From assembly GCF_014647875.1 (NCBI RefSeq), contig NZ_BMQA01000012.1, forward strand, positions 1-64,000: 64,000 nt of DNA, given 5' to 3'. The notes beneath the pieces are model-generated. The model saw only the letters and a program-made list of their open reading frames with translations, made no database searches and was not told the DNA's origin. The stretch comes from Streptomyces brasiliensis (lineage in GTDB: Bacteria > Actinomycetota > Actinomycetes > Streptomycetales > Streptomycetaceae). Of the stretch, positions 53,577 through 64,000 are shown piece after piece. The position numbers and the translations under genes are program-made. Position 1 is the first letter of the stretch, and every line of letters begins with the position of its first letter.

Positions 53577-54776
53577 GTGGCAGCACCGCAGAACTACCTC
53601 GCAGTCATCAAAGTCATCGGTGTCGGCGGCGGTGGTGTCAATGCCATCAACCGGATGATCGAGGTCGGTCTCAAGGGCGTCGAGTTCATCGCCATCAACA
53701 CCGACGCGCAGGCGCTGTTGATGAGCGACGCCGACGTCAAGCTCGACGTCGGCCGCGAACTCACCCGCGGACTTGGCGCCGGCGCCAACCCGGCCGTCGG
53801 CCGCAAGGCCGCCGAGGACCACCGCGAGGAGATCGAGGAGGTCCTCAAGGGGGCCGACATGGTCTTCGTGACGGCCGGTGAAGGCGGCGGCACCGGCACC
53901 GGCGGCGCGCCCGTCGTGGCCAACATCGCCCGCTCCCTGGGCGCCCTCACCATCGGCGTGGTCACGCGCCCGTTCACCTTCGAGGGCCGGCGCCGCGCCA
54001 ACCAGGCCGAGGACGGCATCGCCGAACTCCGCGAAGAGGTCGACACCCTCATCGTCATCCCCAACGACCGGCTGCTGTCCATCTCGGACCGCCAGGTCTC
54101 GGTGCTCGACGCCTTCAAGTCGGCCGACCAGGTCCTGCTCTCCGGTGTCCAGGGCATCACCGATCTCATCACCACGCCGGGTCTGATCAACCTCGACTTC
54201 GCCGACGTGAAGTCGGTCATGTCCGAGGCCGGCTCGGCCCTCATGGGCATCGGCTCCGCCCGCGGCGACGACCGCGCGGTGGCCGCGGCCGAGATGGCGA
54301 TCTCCTCGCCGCTGCTCGAGGCGTCCATCGACGGCGCCCGCGGCGTGCTGCTGTCCATCTCCGGCGGCTCCGACCTCGGTCTCTTCGAGATCAACGAGGC
54401 CGCCCAGCTGGTCAGCGAGGCCGCCCACCCCGAGGCCAACATCATCTTCGGCGCGGTCATCGACGACGCCCTCGGCGACGAGGTCCGGGTCACCGTGATC
54501 GCGGCCGGCTTCGACGGTGGCCAGCCGCCCGCCCGCCGGGAGAACGTCATCGGCTCGGCCGCGTCCTCGGGCCGCCGCGACGAGCCCGCTCCGGTACGGC
54601 AGCCCGAGAGCCGCCCGTCCTTCGGCTCGCTCGGCAGCGTGACCCCGAAGGAGGACCTGGAGCCCGTCCCCTCCGCGGTGAACGAGCCCCCGGTCGCCCC
54701 GTCGATCCCGCCGTCGCCGCGGACCTACGCGGACAGCGCGGCCGAGGAACTGGACGTGCCGGACTTCCTTAAGTGA
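53577..54776 (+). CDS. ftsZ: Cell division GTPase FtsZ
   Basis: This 399-aa tubulin homologue forms the Z-ring or Z-ladders. The GTP loop GEGGGTGTGGAP spans residues 101-112, and the T7 loop NLDFADVKSVM supplies the catalytic Asp. A Pro/Glu linker ends in the conserved tail peptide ELDVPDFLK, which binds SepF. GTG 53577 follows GAGAGG. It is the first gene of the second dcw segment. Confidence 0.98.
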   Translation: MAAPQNYLAVIKVIGVGGGGVNAINRMIEVGLKGVEFIAINTDAQALLMSDADVKLDVGRELTRGLGAGANPAVGRKAAEDHREEIEEVLKGADMVFVTAGEGGGTGTGGAPVVANIARSLGALTIGVVTRPFTFEGRRRANQAEDGIAELREEVDTLIVIPNDRLLSISDRQVSVLDAFKSADQVLLSGVQGITDLITTPGLINLDFADVKSVMSEAGSALMGIGSARGDDRAVAAAEMAISSPLLEASIDGARGVLLSISGGSDLGLFEINEAAQLVSEAAHPEANIIFGAVIDDALGDEVRVTVIAAGFDGGQPPARRENVIGSAASSGRRDEPAPVRQPESRPSFGSLGSVTPKEDLEPVPSAVNEPPVAPSIPPSPRTYADSAAEELDVPDFLK

Positions 54777-54786
54777 TCCTCCTGAC

Positions 54787-55515
54787 GTGATAACTCAGCG
54801 CGACACCGTGAACGGCGCGCACTTCGCCTTCACCGACAGGTGGGGCGGGGTGAGCGCCGTTCCGTACGAGGAGCTCAATCTCGGCGGCGCGGTCGGCGAC
54901 GACCCCGGCACCGTACGGGCCAACCGGGAACTGGCCGCCAAGTCGCTGGGCCTCGACCCGGCGCACGTCGTCTGGATGAACCAGGTGCACGGCGCGGACG
55001 TGGCCGAGGTGGATGGGCCATGGGGGGACCGGCCGGTACCGGAGGTCGACGCGATCGTCACGGTGCGGCGGGGCCTCGCCCTCGCCGTCCTCACCGCCGA
55101 CTGCGTACCCGTCCTGCTCGCAGACCCCGTCGCGGGGATCGCCGCCGCGGCCCATGCGGGCCGGCCCGGCTTGGTCGCCGGGGTCGTCCCCGCCGCCGTA
55201 CGCGCGATGATGGAACTGGGCGCGGACCCGGCCCGGATCATCGCCCGCACCGGGCCCGCTGTCTGCGGCCGGTGCTACGAGGTGCCGGAGGTAATGCGCG
55301 CCGACGTGAGCGCCGTCGAGCCGGCGGCGCACTCCGAGACGAGTTGGGGCACGCCGGCCGTCGACGTGAGCGCCGGAGTGCACGCGCAGCTCGACCGGCT
55401 CGGGGTGCGCGACCGGGAGCAGTCGCCGGTGTGCACGCTGGAGTCGCGCGATCACTTCTCGTACCGCCGCGACCGCACCACCGGGCGGCTCGCGGGCTAT
55501 GTGTGGCTGGATTGA
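54787..55515 (+). CDS. ylmD: YlmD/PgeF-family purine nucleoside phosphorylase-like protein
   Basis: This 242-aa protein belongs to the DUF152/laccase-domain family. Recently characterised members act on purine nucleosides or repair peptidoglycan precursors. Motifs are WMNQVHGADV, LTADCVPVLLAD, the HAG block (residues 121-123) and GPAVCGRCYEV. The usual HAGWRG reads HAGRPG here. GTG 54787 begins 10 bp after ftsZ. It lies in the conserved ftsZ-ylmD-ylmE order. Confidence 0.9.
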   Translation: MITQRDTVNGAHFAFTDRWGGVSAVPYEELNLGGAVGDDPGTVRANRELAAKSLGLDPAHVVWMNQVHGADVAEVDGPWGDRPVPEVDAIVTVRRGLALAVLTADCVPVLLADPVAGIAAAAHAGRPGLVAGVVPAAVRAMMELGADPARIIARTGPAVCGRCYEVPEVMRADVSAVEPAAHSETSWGTPAVDVSAGVHAQLDRLGVRDREQSPVCTLESRDHFSYRRDRTTGRLAGYVWLD

Positions 55516-55521
55516 TGGGGC

Positions 55522-56241
55522 ATGACGGACCGTAAGGGCGAACTCGCCGGAAATCTGGCGAAGGTGGAGGAGCGCATCGCTGCCGCGTGCGCGGCGGCCG
55601 GGCGTAAGCGGGAAGAGGTGACCCTGATCGTGGTCACCAAGACCTATCCGGCGAGCGATGTGCGGATCCTGTCGGAACTCGGTGTGCGCCATGTCGCCGA
55701 GAACCGGGACCAGGACGCGGCTCCCAAGGCCGCCGAATGCACGGATCTGCCCCTCAGTTGGCACTTTGTCGGTCAGTTGCAGACCAACAAGGTGCGATCC
55801 GTAGTCAATTACGCGGATTTCGTGCAGTCCGTCGACCGTTCCCGACTCGTCACGGCACTCTCGAAGGAGGCGGTGCGCGCCGGGCGGGAGGTGGGCTGTC
55901 TCATCCAGGTCGCGCTCGACGCGGGCGAGACCGGGCGGGGCGAGCGCGGTGGCGTGGCGCCCGGCGGAATCGAAGAGTTGGCCGACCTCGTCGCCGGCGC
56001 TCCGGGACTGCGGCTCGACGGACTGATGACCGTCGCTCCGCTCACCGGGGAGTACGCCGGGCGCCAACAGGCGGCGTTCGAGCGGTTGATGGATTTGTCG
56101 ACCTACCTGCGCAGAGCCCATCCGGCTGCGAACATGGTCTCTGCAGGGATGAGCTCGGACCTCGAACAGGCCGTGGCGGCCGGAGCGACACATGTGCGCG
56201 TCGGCACCGCGGTACTCGGAGTCCGCCCCAGGCTCGGGTAA
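55522..56241 (+). CDS. ylmE: YggS/YlmE-family PLP-binding protein
   Basis: This 239-aa alanine-racemase-fold protein binds pyridoxal phosphate through Lys40 (LIVVTKTYPAS). It shows ENRDQDAAPK, WHFVGQLQTNK and MSSDLEQAVAAGATHVRVG. The family buffers PLP and amino-acid pools. It starts 6 bp after ylmD. Confidence 0.93.
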   Translation: MTDRKGELAGNLAKVEERIAAACAAAGRKREEVTLIVVTKTYPASDVRILSELGVRHVAENRDQDAAPKAAECTDLPLSWHFVGQLQTNKVRSVVNYADFVQSVDRSRLVTALSKEAVRAGREVGCLIQVALDAGETGRGERGGVAPGGIEELADLVAGAPGLRLDGLMTVAPLTGEYAGRQQAAFERLMDLSTYLRRAHPAANMVSAGMSSDLEQAVAAGATHVRVGTAVLGVRPRLG

Positions 56242-56370
56242 CGTCGCCAAGAAGTCGGACCACAGCAGAAAATATGGTCAATGTCGCCGAAAGGCGGGCA
56301 CAACGACCTCGTGGATCGCGGGCACTTGGCAGTCGTCAGCAGATCCACCACAGAGCGGAGGACTCAGAGC

Positions 56371-57012
56371 ATGGCCGGCGCGATGCGCAAGATGGCGGTC
56401 TACCTCGGCCTCGTGGAGGACGATGGGTACGACGGCCGGGGATTCGATCCCGACGACGACTTCGAGCCCGAACTGGACCCGGAGCCGGAGCGGGACCATC
56501 GACGACACGAAGCGTCACACCAGTCACACGGTGCACATCAGTCGCAAAGGGATGAATCGGTGCGAGTGGTGCAGCCTCCGGCGCCACGCGAGCCGGTCGC
56601 CCACGCTGCTTCGCTACCCGCGGAATCCGGGCGTCCGGCGCGCATCGCGCCCGTGTCGTCCATCACACAAGAACGTCACTCCCTGGAGAAGAACGCGCCG
56701 GTGATCATGCCCAAGGTCGTGTCGGAACGAGAGCCTTACCGGATCACCACGCTTCACCCCCGGACCTACAACGAGGCCCGTACCATCGGGGAACACTTCC
56801 GTGAAGGCACCCCTGTGATCATGAATCTGACTGAGATGGATGACACAGACGCGAAGCGACTTGTCGACTTTGCAGCCGGTTTGGTGTTTGGTCTTCACGG
56901 CAGCATCGAGCGGGTGACGCAGAAGGTGTTCCTGTTGTCGCCTGCTAACGTCGATGTCACGGCGGAGGACAAGGCCCGTATCGCAGAGGGCGGGTTCTTC
57001 AACCAGAGCTGA
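56371..57012 (+). CDS. sepF: Cell division protein SepF
   Basis: This 213-aa membrane-anchoring partner of FtsZ has an N-terminal amphipathic helix (AGAMRKMAVYLGLVED), an acidic, His-rich linker of about 90 residues, and the dimeric SepF core (PYRITTLHPRTYNEARTIGE to the C-terminus). ATG 56371 is chosen because the helix must be N-terminal; the open frame from 56281 includes upstream sequence. Confidence 0.95.
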   Translation: MAGAMRKMAVYLGLVEDDGYDGRGFDPDDDFEPELDPEPERDHRRHEASHQSHGAHQSQRDESVRVVQPPAPREPVAHAASLPAESGRPARIAPVSSITQERHSLEKNAPVIMPKVVSEREPYRITTLHPRTYNEARTIGEHFREGTPVIMNLTEMDDTDAKRLVDFAAGLVFGLHGSIERVTQKVFLLSPANVDVTAEDKARIAEGGFFNQS

Positions 57013-57062
57013 GACGGACGACCGGTCAGAGCAGGGAAACAGGGGAGAGGGAAGCAAGGGTC

Positions 57063-57347
57063 ATGAGCGTGGTCCTGGATGTCATCTACATCGCGCTGAT
57101 GTGCTTCCTCATCGTGCTCATCTTCCGGTTGGTCATGGACTACGTCTTCCAGTTCGCCCGCTCATGGCAACCCGGCAAGGCGATGGTGGTCGTTCTGGAG
57201 GCCACCTACACTGTCACCGATCCACCGCTCAAGCTTCTGCGGCGGTTCATTCCGCCGCTGCGTCTCGGGGGCGTGGCGCTCGACCTGTCCTTCTTCGTAC
57301 TGATGATCATCGTCTACATCCTGATCTCGATCGTGAGCCGGCTGTGA
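57063..57347 (+). CDS. sepG: YggT/YlmG-family membrane protein SepG
   Basis: This 94-aa protein has two transmembrane helices (about residues 5-30 and 72-92) separated by the conserved LLRRFIPPLRLGGVALDLS loop of the YggT family. The S. coelicolor orthologue, SepG, helps place the Z-ring and compact spore nucleoids. ATG 57063 is preceded by GGAGAGGGAAGCAAGGGTC. Confidence 0.93.
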   Translation: MSVVLDVIYIALMCFLIVLIFRLVMDYVFQFARSWQPGKAMVVVLEATYTVTDPPLKLLRRFIPPLRLGGVALDLSFFVLMIIVYILISIVSRL

Positions 57348-57399
57348 GCGATGTGAACTACCGTCTTGCCGATGCCGACGACTACGTTGAGGTGAAGAG

Positions 57400-58614
57400 A
57401 TGCCGTTGACCCCCGAGGACGTGCGGAACAAGCAGTTCACGACCGTCCGCCTCCGAGAAGGCTATGACGAGGACGAGGTCGATGCCTTCCTCGATGAGGT
57501 CGAAGCCGAACTGACCCGCCTGCTCCGGGAGAACGAGGACCTGCGCGCCAAGCTGGCCGCGGCGACTCGTGCGGCCGCGCAGAACCAGCAGAACATGCGC
57601 AAACCCCCGGAGCCGCAGGATCAGCAGGGCGGCATGCCCCAGCAGGGCGGTATGCCCCAGCAGGGCGGTATGCCCCAGCAGGGTGGCATGCCCCAGCAGG
57701 GTGGCATGCCCCAGCAGGGTGGCATGCCGCAGCAGGGGATGCGAGGTCCCGGCGCTCCGGTGCCCGCCGGCATATCGGGCCCGCCGCAGCAGCAGATGGG
57801 CGGCCCCATGGGTGGCCCGCCCCAGCTGCCGAGCGGTGCCCCGCAGCTGCCCGCCGGTCCCGGCGGTCAGGGTCCGGGTCCGCAGGGTCCCGGCCCGATG
57901 GGTCAGGGTCCGATGGGCCAGGGCCCGATGGGTGGTCAGCCCCCCATGCAGCAGCCGATGGGTGGTCCGATGGGCGGCCCCATGGGTGGTCCGATGGGCG
58001 GCCCCGGTCAGGGCCCCGGCGGCGACAGCGCCGCCCGAGTCCTCTCGCTGGCCCAGCAGACCGCCGACCAGGCGATCGCCGAGGCTCGCTCCGAGGCCAA
58101 CAAGATCGTCGGTGAGGCCCGCAGCCGCGCCGAGGGTCTGGAGCGCGACGCCCGCGCCAAGGCTGACGCGCTCGAGCGGGATGCGCAGGAGAAGCACCGC
58201 GTCGCCATGGGCTCCCTGGAGTCCGCGCGCGCCACGCTGGAGCGCAAGGTCGAGGACCTGCGCGGCTTCGAGCGCGAGTACCGCACGCGCCTGAAGTCGT
58301 ACCTCGAGTCGCAGCTGCGTCAGCTGGAGACCCAGGCGGACGACTCCCTCGCCCCGCCGCGCACGCCGTCGGCGCCGTCCCTCCCGCCGTCCCCGGCGCC
58401 CTCGATGGCCCCGGCCGGCGCGAGCGCCCCGTCCTACGGCGGCAACCAGACGATGGGTGGCCCCGCCCCTGCCGGTCCGTCCTACGGCGGCCAGCAGCCG
58501 ATGTCCCCGGCGATGACCCAGCCGATGGCGCCGGTACGCCCGCAGGGCCCCGGCCCGATGGGCCAGGCTCCCTCGCCGATGCGCGGTTTCCTGATCGACG
58601 AGGACGACAACTGA
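57400..58614 (+). CDS. divIVA: Polar growth determinant DivIVA
   Basis: This 404-aa coiled-coil protein marks hyphal tips and directs apical wall growth in Streptomyces. The N-terminal lipid-binding domain (PLTPEDVRNKQFTTVRLREG) and a first coiled coil run to about residue 65. A Gly/Pro/Met/Gln-rich linker with six GGMPQQ repeats follows, then the second coiled coil (about 210-320) and a Pro/Ala tail. ATG 57400 follows GAGGTGAAG. A terminator closes the cluster. Confidence 0.97.
   Translation: MPLTPEDVRNKQFTTVRLREGYDEDEVDAFLDEVEAELTRLLRENEDLRAKLAAATRAAAQNQQNMRKPPEPQDQQGGMPQQGGMPQQGGMPQQGGMPQQGGMPQQGGMPQQGMRGPGAPVPAGISGPPQQQMGGPMGGPPQLPSGAPQLPAGPGGQGPGPQGPGPMGQGPMGQGPMGGQPPMQQPMGGPMGGPMGGPMGGPGQGPGGDSAARVLSLAQQTADQAIAEARSEANKIVGEARSRAEGLERDARAKADALERDAQEKHRVAMGSLESARATLERKVEDLRGFEREYRTRLKSYLESQLRQLETQADDSLAPPRTPSAPSLPPSPAPSMAPAGASAPSYGGNQTMGGPAPAGPSYGGQQPMSPAMTQPMAPVRPQGPGPMGQAPSPMRGFLIDEDDN
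57622..57729. repeat. 18-bp tandem repeat in divIVA
   Basis: Six units of CAGCAGGGYGGYATGCCC, differing only at third positions, encode (QQGGMP)6 in the linker. The unit length preserves the frame. Confidence 0.9.
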
Positions 58615-58661
58615 ACGGCCTGAGGGCCAGCAGCACGCCGTAGGCGTCGGCAGCATCACCA

Positions 58662-58697
58662 GGGCGGGGCCCCGGATACCGATCCGGGGCCCCGCCC
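58662..58697 (+). terminator. Terminator of the dcw cluster
   Basis: GGGCGGGGCCCCGGAT (58662-58677) and ATCCGGGGCCCCGCCC (58682-58697) form a perfect 16-bp stem with an ACCG loop, 48 bp after divIVA. Confidence 0.92.
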
Positions 58698-58833
58698 TTG
58701 TGCTACGCGTGTTCACGTTTTTTGCGGCGTGTGTTCGGGTGTGGGGCTGCATGTCCGACGCACGGATCGCCGAACGCCCGGACCGATGAAGATTTTTCCG
58801 GGGGCCACTCGCGGGCGACGGCTCACGACGGAC

Positions 58834-58863
58834 GGCCGACCGCTCGGGGACGAACGGTCGGCC
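58834..58863 (-). terminator. Likely terminator of ileS
   Basis: GGCCGACCG (58834-58842) pairs with CGGTCGGCC (58855-58863), about 75 bp beyond the ileS stop. The rest of 58698-58938 holds no gene that I can support. Confidence 0.65.
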
Positions 58864-58938
58864 GCGGATGGTGCTCAGCCCCCACGGGACGTCCACCCTC
58901 CAGCCGACTGGAAACGGGTGATGCGTGGGGAGGGGGAG

Positions 58939-62085
<3,147 letters not shown>

Positions 62086-62390
62086 CTGCGAGCTTCCTCC
62101 AACGGACTTGCTGCCTTCCGTCGGAGGGACGAGAGCCTGCTGCCTACGCCGTGTGCGGCGCGCTCCCGCGGTACCACCCTCCTTGGCCCGCCGGGCGGGG
62201 TGTGCGCCGGTGAGCCCCCTCATTGGGGTCGCGATGCCGGGTCTACTCGCCCTTCACGGACTTTCTTCCGGCGGCTCAGGGGTGATCTTCACGTCGCGCT
62301 CGCCCCCGGGCTTCCACCGTCCCCGGGTCGCTCTGGGCTGCGTACGCCGCTACTCGTCCCCATCCACGCTTTTCGCTCCGCCTAGTGTAC
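62086..62390 (-). promoter_or_regulatory. T-box leader of ileS (Ile specifier, translational type)
   Basis: On the minus strand the leader contains the T-box sequence AGGGTGGTACCGCGGGAG (about 62182-62165) that binds the tRNA acceptor end. Upstream lies a Stem I region with GTGAAGATCACCCCTGAG, in which ATC (62286-62284) fits the Ile specifier codon. The element ends in a Shine-Dalgarno sequestering hairpin and not in an intrinsic terminator, as in other actinobacterial ileS T-boxes. A -10-like TACACT lies at 62389-62384, so the 5-prime end is approximate. Confidence 0.93.
62096..62127 (-). promoter_or_regulatory. Shine-Dalgarno sequestering hairpin of ileS
   Basis: CCTCCGACGGA (62127-62117) pairs with TCCGTTGGAGG (62106-62096) on the minus strand, 10 of 11 positions plus one G-U pair. 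The GGAGG ribosome site of ileS is buried in this helix. Confidence 0.85.
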
Positions 62391-62687
62391 GGCGCCTCGC
62401 CGACAGCGGCCGACCGGATTTCGGGCTCCGGCTGCCGGGTGGCCGGTCGGCGTCCGGTACGGCGGCGAGATGCCCCGAATGGCGAGGTACGCGCGTTCGC
62501 ATCCTGGGATGCCCGACTCGGCGGATTACCCGGCGGGGAGCTGGGCACAACGCATGCAGGCTTGTGGCGCGACATGCGCGAGCCGGGCGAATCGGGTGCT
62601 GCGCCCCGTTGCCGCGGGACTCAAGTCGATTTATCGTCCCAGCACGATTCGCGCGCAAGATCACAAGTATGTGAAGGGGCCGCGGCC
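62391..62687. other. Intergenic region between ileS and the TraR/DksA gene
   Basis: About 300 bp hold the divergent promoters of ileS and the zinc-finger gene. I find no supported coding sequence. The segment 62620-62680 is relatively A+T-rich and is the likely promoter zone for the plus-strand gene. Confidence 0.5.
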
Positions 62688-64000
62688 ATGGTGGCGAAGA
62701 AGACCGCCGTACAGCAGTCGGCGTCCAGGAGCTCCAGGGGCGCGGCGGGTGCCTCCGGCGTCCTGGCCAAGGGTGTGCGAGGCAAGGACGGCGCGCAGGA
62801 CGGGGTCGCGGGGAAGGCTGCGGGCAAGGCGGTGAAGACCGTGCGGGGCGCTGCCGAGGGCTCCGCCGGGAAGGCTGTGAAGAAGGCGGCGGAGCCGAGT
62901 ACGGCGGTGACGGGGGAGGCGGAGGCGAAGGGCGCCGCCGAGAAGTCGACGAGCGGGAAGACGGGCGGGACGAGGACGAGTGTGGAGGCGGCGGCCAAGG
63001 AGAAGACCGGGGCCGCGGCGAAGAGCGAGGGCAAGGGCAAGGCCGGGGTTTCGAAGAAGGCCGCGGCGAAGAAGACGTCGGCGGAGAAGAGGGCGGCCAC
63101 CGGGAAGGGTGGCGCGGGAGCCGCCGTCGGTGGTGCGGCGGGCGAGGAGACCGTCAGGGCGAAGAAGGCCACCGCCGGGAAGACGGGCGGTAAGGCGACT
63201 GCCAAGGATGCCGGGGAAGCGGCGGCGGAGCCGAAGGCCTCCGCGAGGAAGCCCTCGGAGGGGAAGAAGCCCTCCGGGAAGGCGTCCTCTGCGAAGGCGA
63301 GCGGAGCCAAGGCCTCCGGCGCGAAGGCGTCCGGCATGAAGGCTTCGAAGGAGAAGGCCGCCTCCGTGGAAGCCTCCGCCGACGAAGCCCCGGTCACGGA
63401 TGCCCAGGTCGCGGAAGCCTCTGCCAGGAAGCCCTCCCCCGCGAAGGCCTCCCCCAAGAAGGCCTCCGCCAAGAGCGCGGTCGCCATGGAAGGCGGCTCG
63501 GGCGGCGGTGCCGCCAAGGGCGCGAGCAGGAAGAGCACGGCCAAGAAAGCGGGCGCGGCGCGTGCCGCGAAGCAGACGGGAGCCACGACGGTGGTTGCGA
63601 AGAAGACTCCTGGTACGGCCACGGCGGCGCAGACCGCCGTCCCCAAGGCACGGGTCGCCGCGGCGGCGGAGCCCGGCGAGCTCGCCGTGCGCCCGGGCGA
63701 GGACCCCTGGACCCCGGAAGAGGTCGACGAAGCGCGCGCGGAGCTGCAGGCCGAGGCCACGCGGCTGCGCACCGAGATCTCGTCGTCGGAGCAGTCCCTC
63801 GTGGGTCTCATGCGGGACTCCGGGGACGGCGCCGGTGACGACCAGGCCGACACCGGCACCAAGAACATCACGCGCGAGCACGAGATGGCGCTGGCGGCCA
63901 ACGCGCGCGAGATGCTCGTCCAGACCGAACGGGCCCTGGAGCGGCTGGACGCGGGCACCTACGGACTGTGCGAGAACTGCGGCAATCCCATCGGGAAGGC
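62688..64000 (+). CDS. TraR/DksA-type zinc-finger protein with long Lys/Ala-rich N-terminus (partial)
   Basis: The gene runs off the window end; 437 codons are visible without a stop. The first about 340 residues are almost entirely Lys, Ala, Gly, Ser, Thr, Glu and Pro, like histone H1-type tails (repeats such as KKAAAKKTS and KASGAKASG). Then comes EDPWTPEEVDEARAEL, a coiled coil, and the start of the DksA/TraR zinc finger, YGLCENCGNPIGK. DksA-like proteins bind RNA polymerase or act as transcription modulators; the basic tail suggests additional DNA binding (inference). ATG 62688 is followed directly by GTG 62691, and AAGGGG lies upstream. Confidence 0.85.
   Translation, partial: MVAKKTAVQQSASRSSRGAAGASGVLAKGVRGKDGAQDGVAGKAAGKAVKTVRGAAEGSAGKAVKKAAEPSTAVTGEAEAKGAAEKSTSGKTGGTRTSVEAAAKEKTGAAAKSEGKGKAGVSKKAAAKKTSAEKRAATGKGGAGAAVGGAAGEETVRAKKATAGKTGGKATAKDAGEAAAEPKASARKPSEGKKPSGKASSAKASGAKASGAKASGMKASKEKAASVEASADEAPVTDAQVAEASARKPSPAKASPKKASAKSAVAMEGGSGGGAAKGASRKSTAKKAGAARAAKQTGATTVVAKKTPGTATAAQTAVPKARVAAAAEPGELAVRPGEDPWTPEEVDEARAELQAEATRLRTEISSSEQSLVGLMRDSGDGAGDDQADTGTKNITREHEMALAANAREMLVQTERALERLDAGTYGLCENCGNPIGK

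Noticed and set aside
62621..63958. 445- and 406-codon minus-strand frames opposite the zinc-finger gene
   Set aside because: Their Ala/Leu/Pro-rich sequences are the complement of Lys/Ala codons; the plus frame is continuous into a clear DksA zinc finger.

Overview
The window is high-G+C actinobacterial DNA with third-position G/C, frequent GTG and TTG starts, and gene content and order matching the core chromosome of Streptomyces. From memory of Streptomyces coelicolor, the order corresponds roughly to the SCO2130-to-SCO2075 stretch, ending in the division and cell-wall (dcw) cluster. No phage, transposon, tRNA, rRNA or CRISPR array is visible. It is mostly conserved housekeeping DNA, with one decayed locus.

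Layout. Positions 0.4-10.9 kb hold a metallophosphoesterase, an SRPBCC protein, an ArsA-like ATPase, the gene next to glucokinase, glkA, a nuclease/phosphatase-fold protein, an acidic membrane protein with an alpha/beta hydrolase, a PlsC acyltransferase, the two-component pair macS-macR and a phosphofructokinase. Positions 11-18 kb hold a 2-hydroxyacid dehydrogenase, a fused anthranilate synthase with a Trp leader peptide and attenuator, divergent class II DAHP synthase, an iron-storage pair (bfd under an iron box, bfr), a molybdopterin oxidoreductase and a DUF4396 membrane protein under a predicted copper (CsoR) box. Positions 18-30 kb hold endonuclease IV, a PASTA kinase, a TPP-riboswitch thiO-thiS-thiG operon, a flavoprotein reductase, an Rv2175c-like DNA-binding protein, thiE, metF, a Tyr/Gln-rich membrane protein, a CrtI-like oxidoreductase and a DUF4126 protein.

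Positions 30.6-32.2 kb hold a TetR gene followed by the debris of the ABC transporter it presumably controlled. The ATPase is frameshifted and only the C-terminus of the YhgE/Pip permease remains. Positions 32.3-40.3 kb hold a HEPN protein, a methyltransferase, a DUF3040 protein, the MoxR-DUF58-transglutaminase operon and a beta-carbonic anhydrase.

Positions 40.4-58.7 kb are the dcw cluster: a strong promoter, then rsmH-ftsL-ftsI-murE-murF-mraY-murD-ftsW-murG-ftsQ, the ftsZ control region, then ftsZ-ylmD-ylmE-sepF-sepG(ylmG)-divIVA and a 16-bp-stem terminator. These genes make lipid II, build the divisome and drive apical growth. Beyond lie ileS (minus strand, T-box leader with an Ile ATC specifier and a Shine-Dalgarno sequestering hairpin) and the start of a TraR/DksA zinc-finger gene with a very long Lys/Ala-rich N-terminus, cut by the window end.

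Recurring themes are: RNA-level control (Trp attenuator, TPP riboswitch, T-box); about ten genes whose start codon lies 6-8 nt behind a TAnnnT hexamer, suggesting leaderless transcripts; and tightly packed convergent genes, including two pairs sharing one CTAG as both stop codons.
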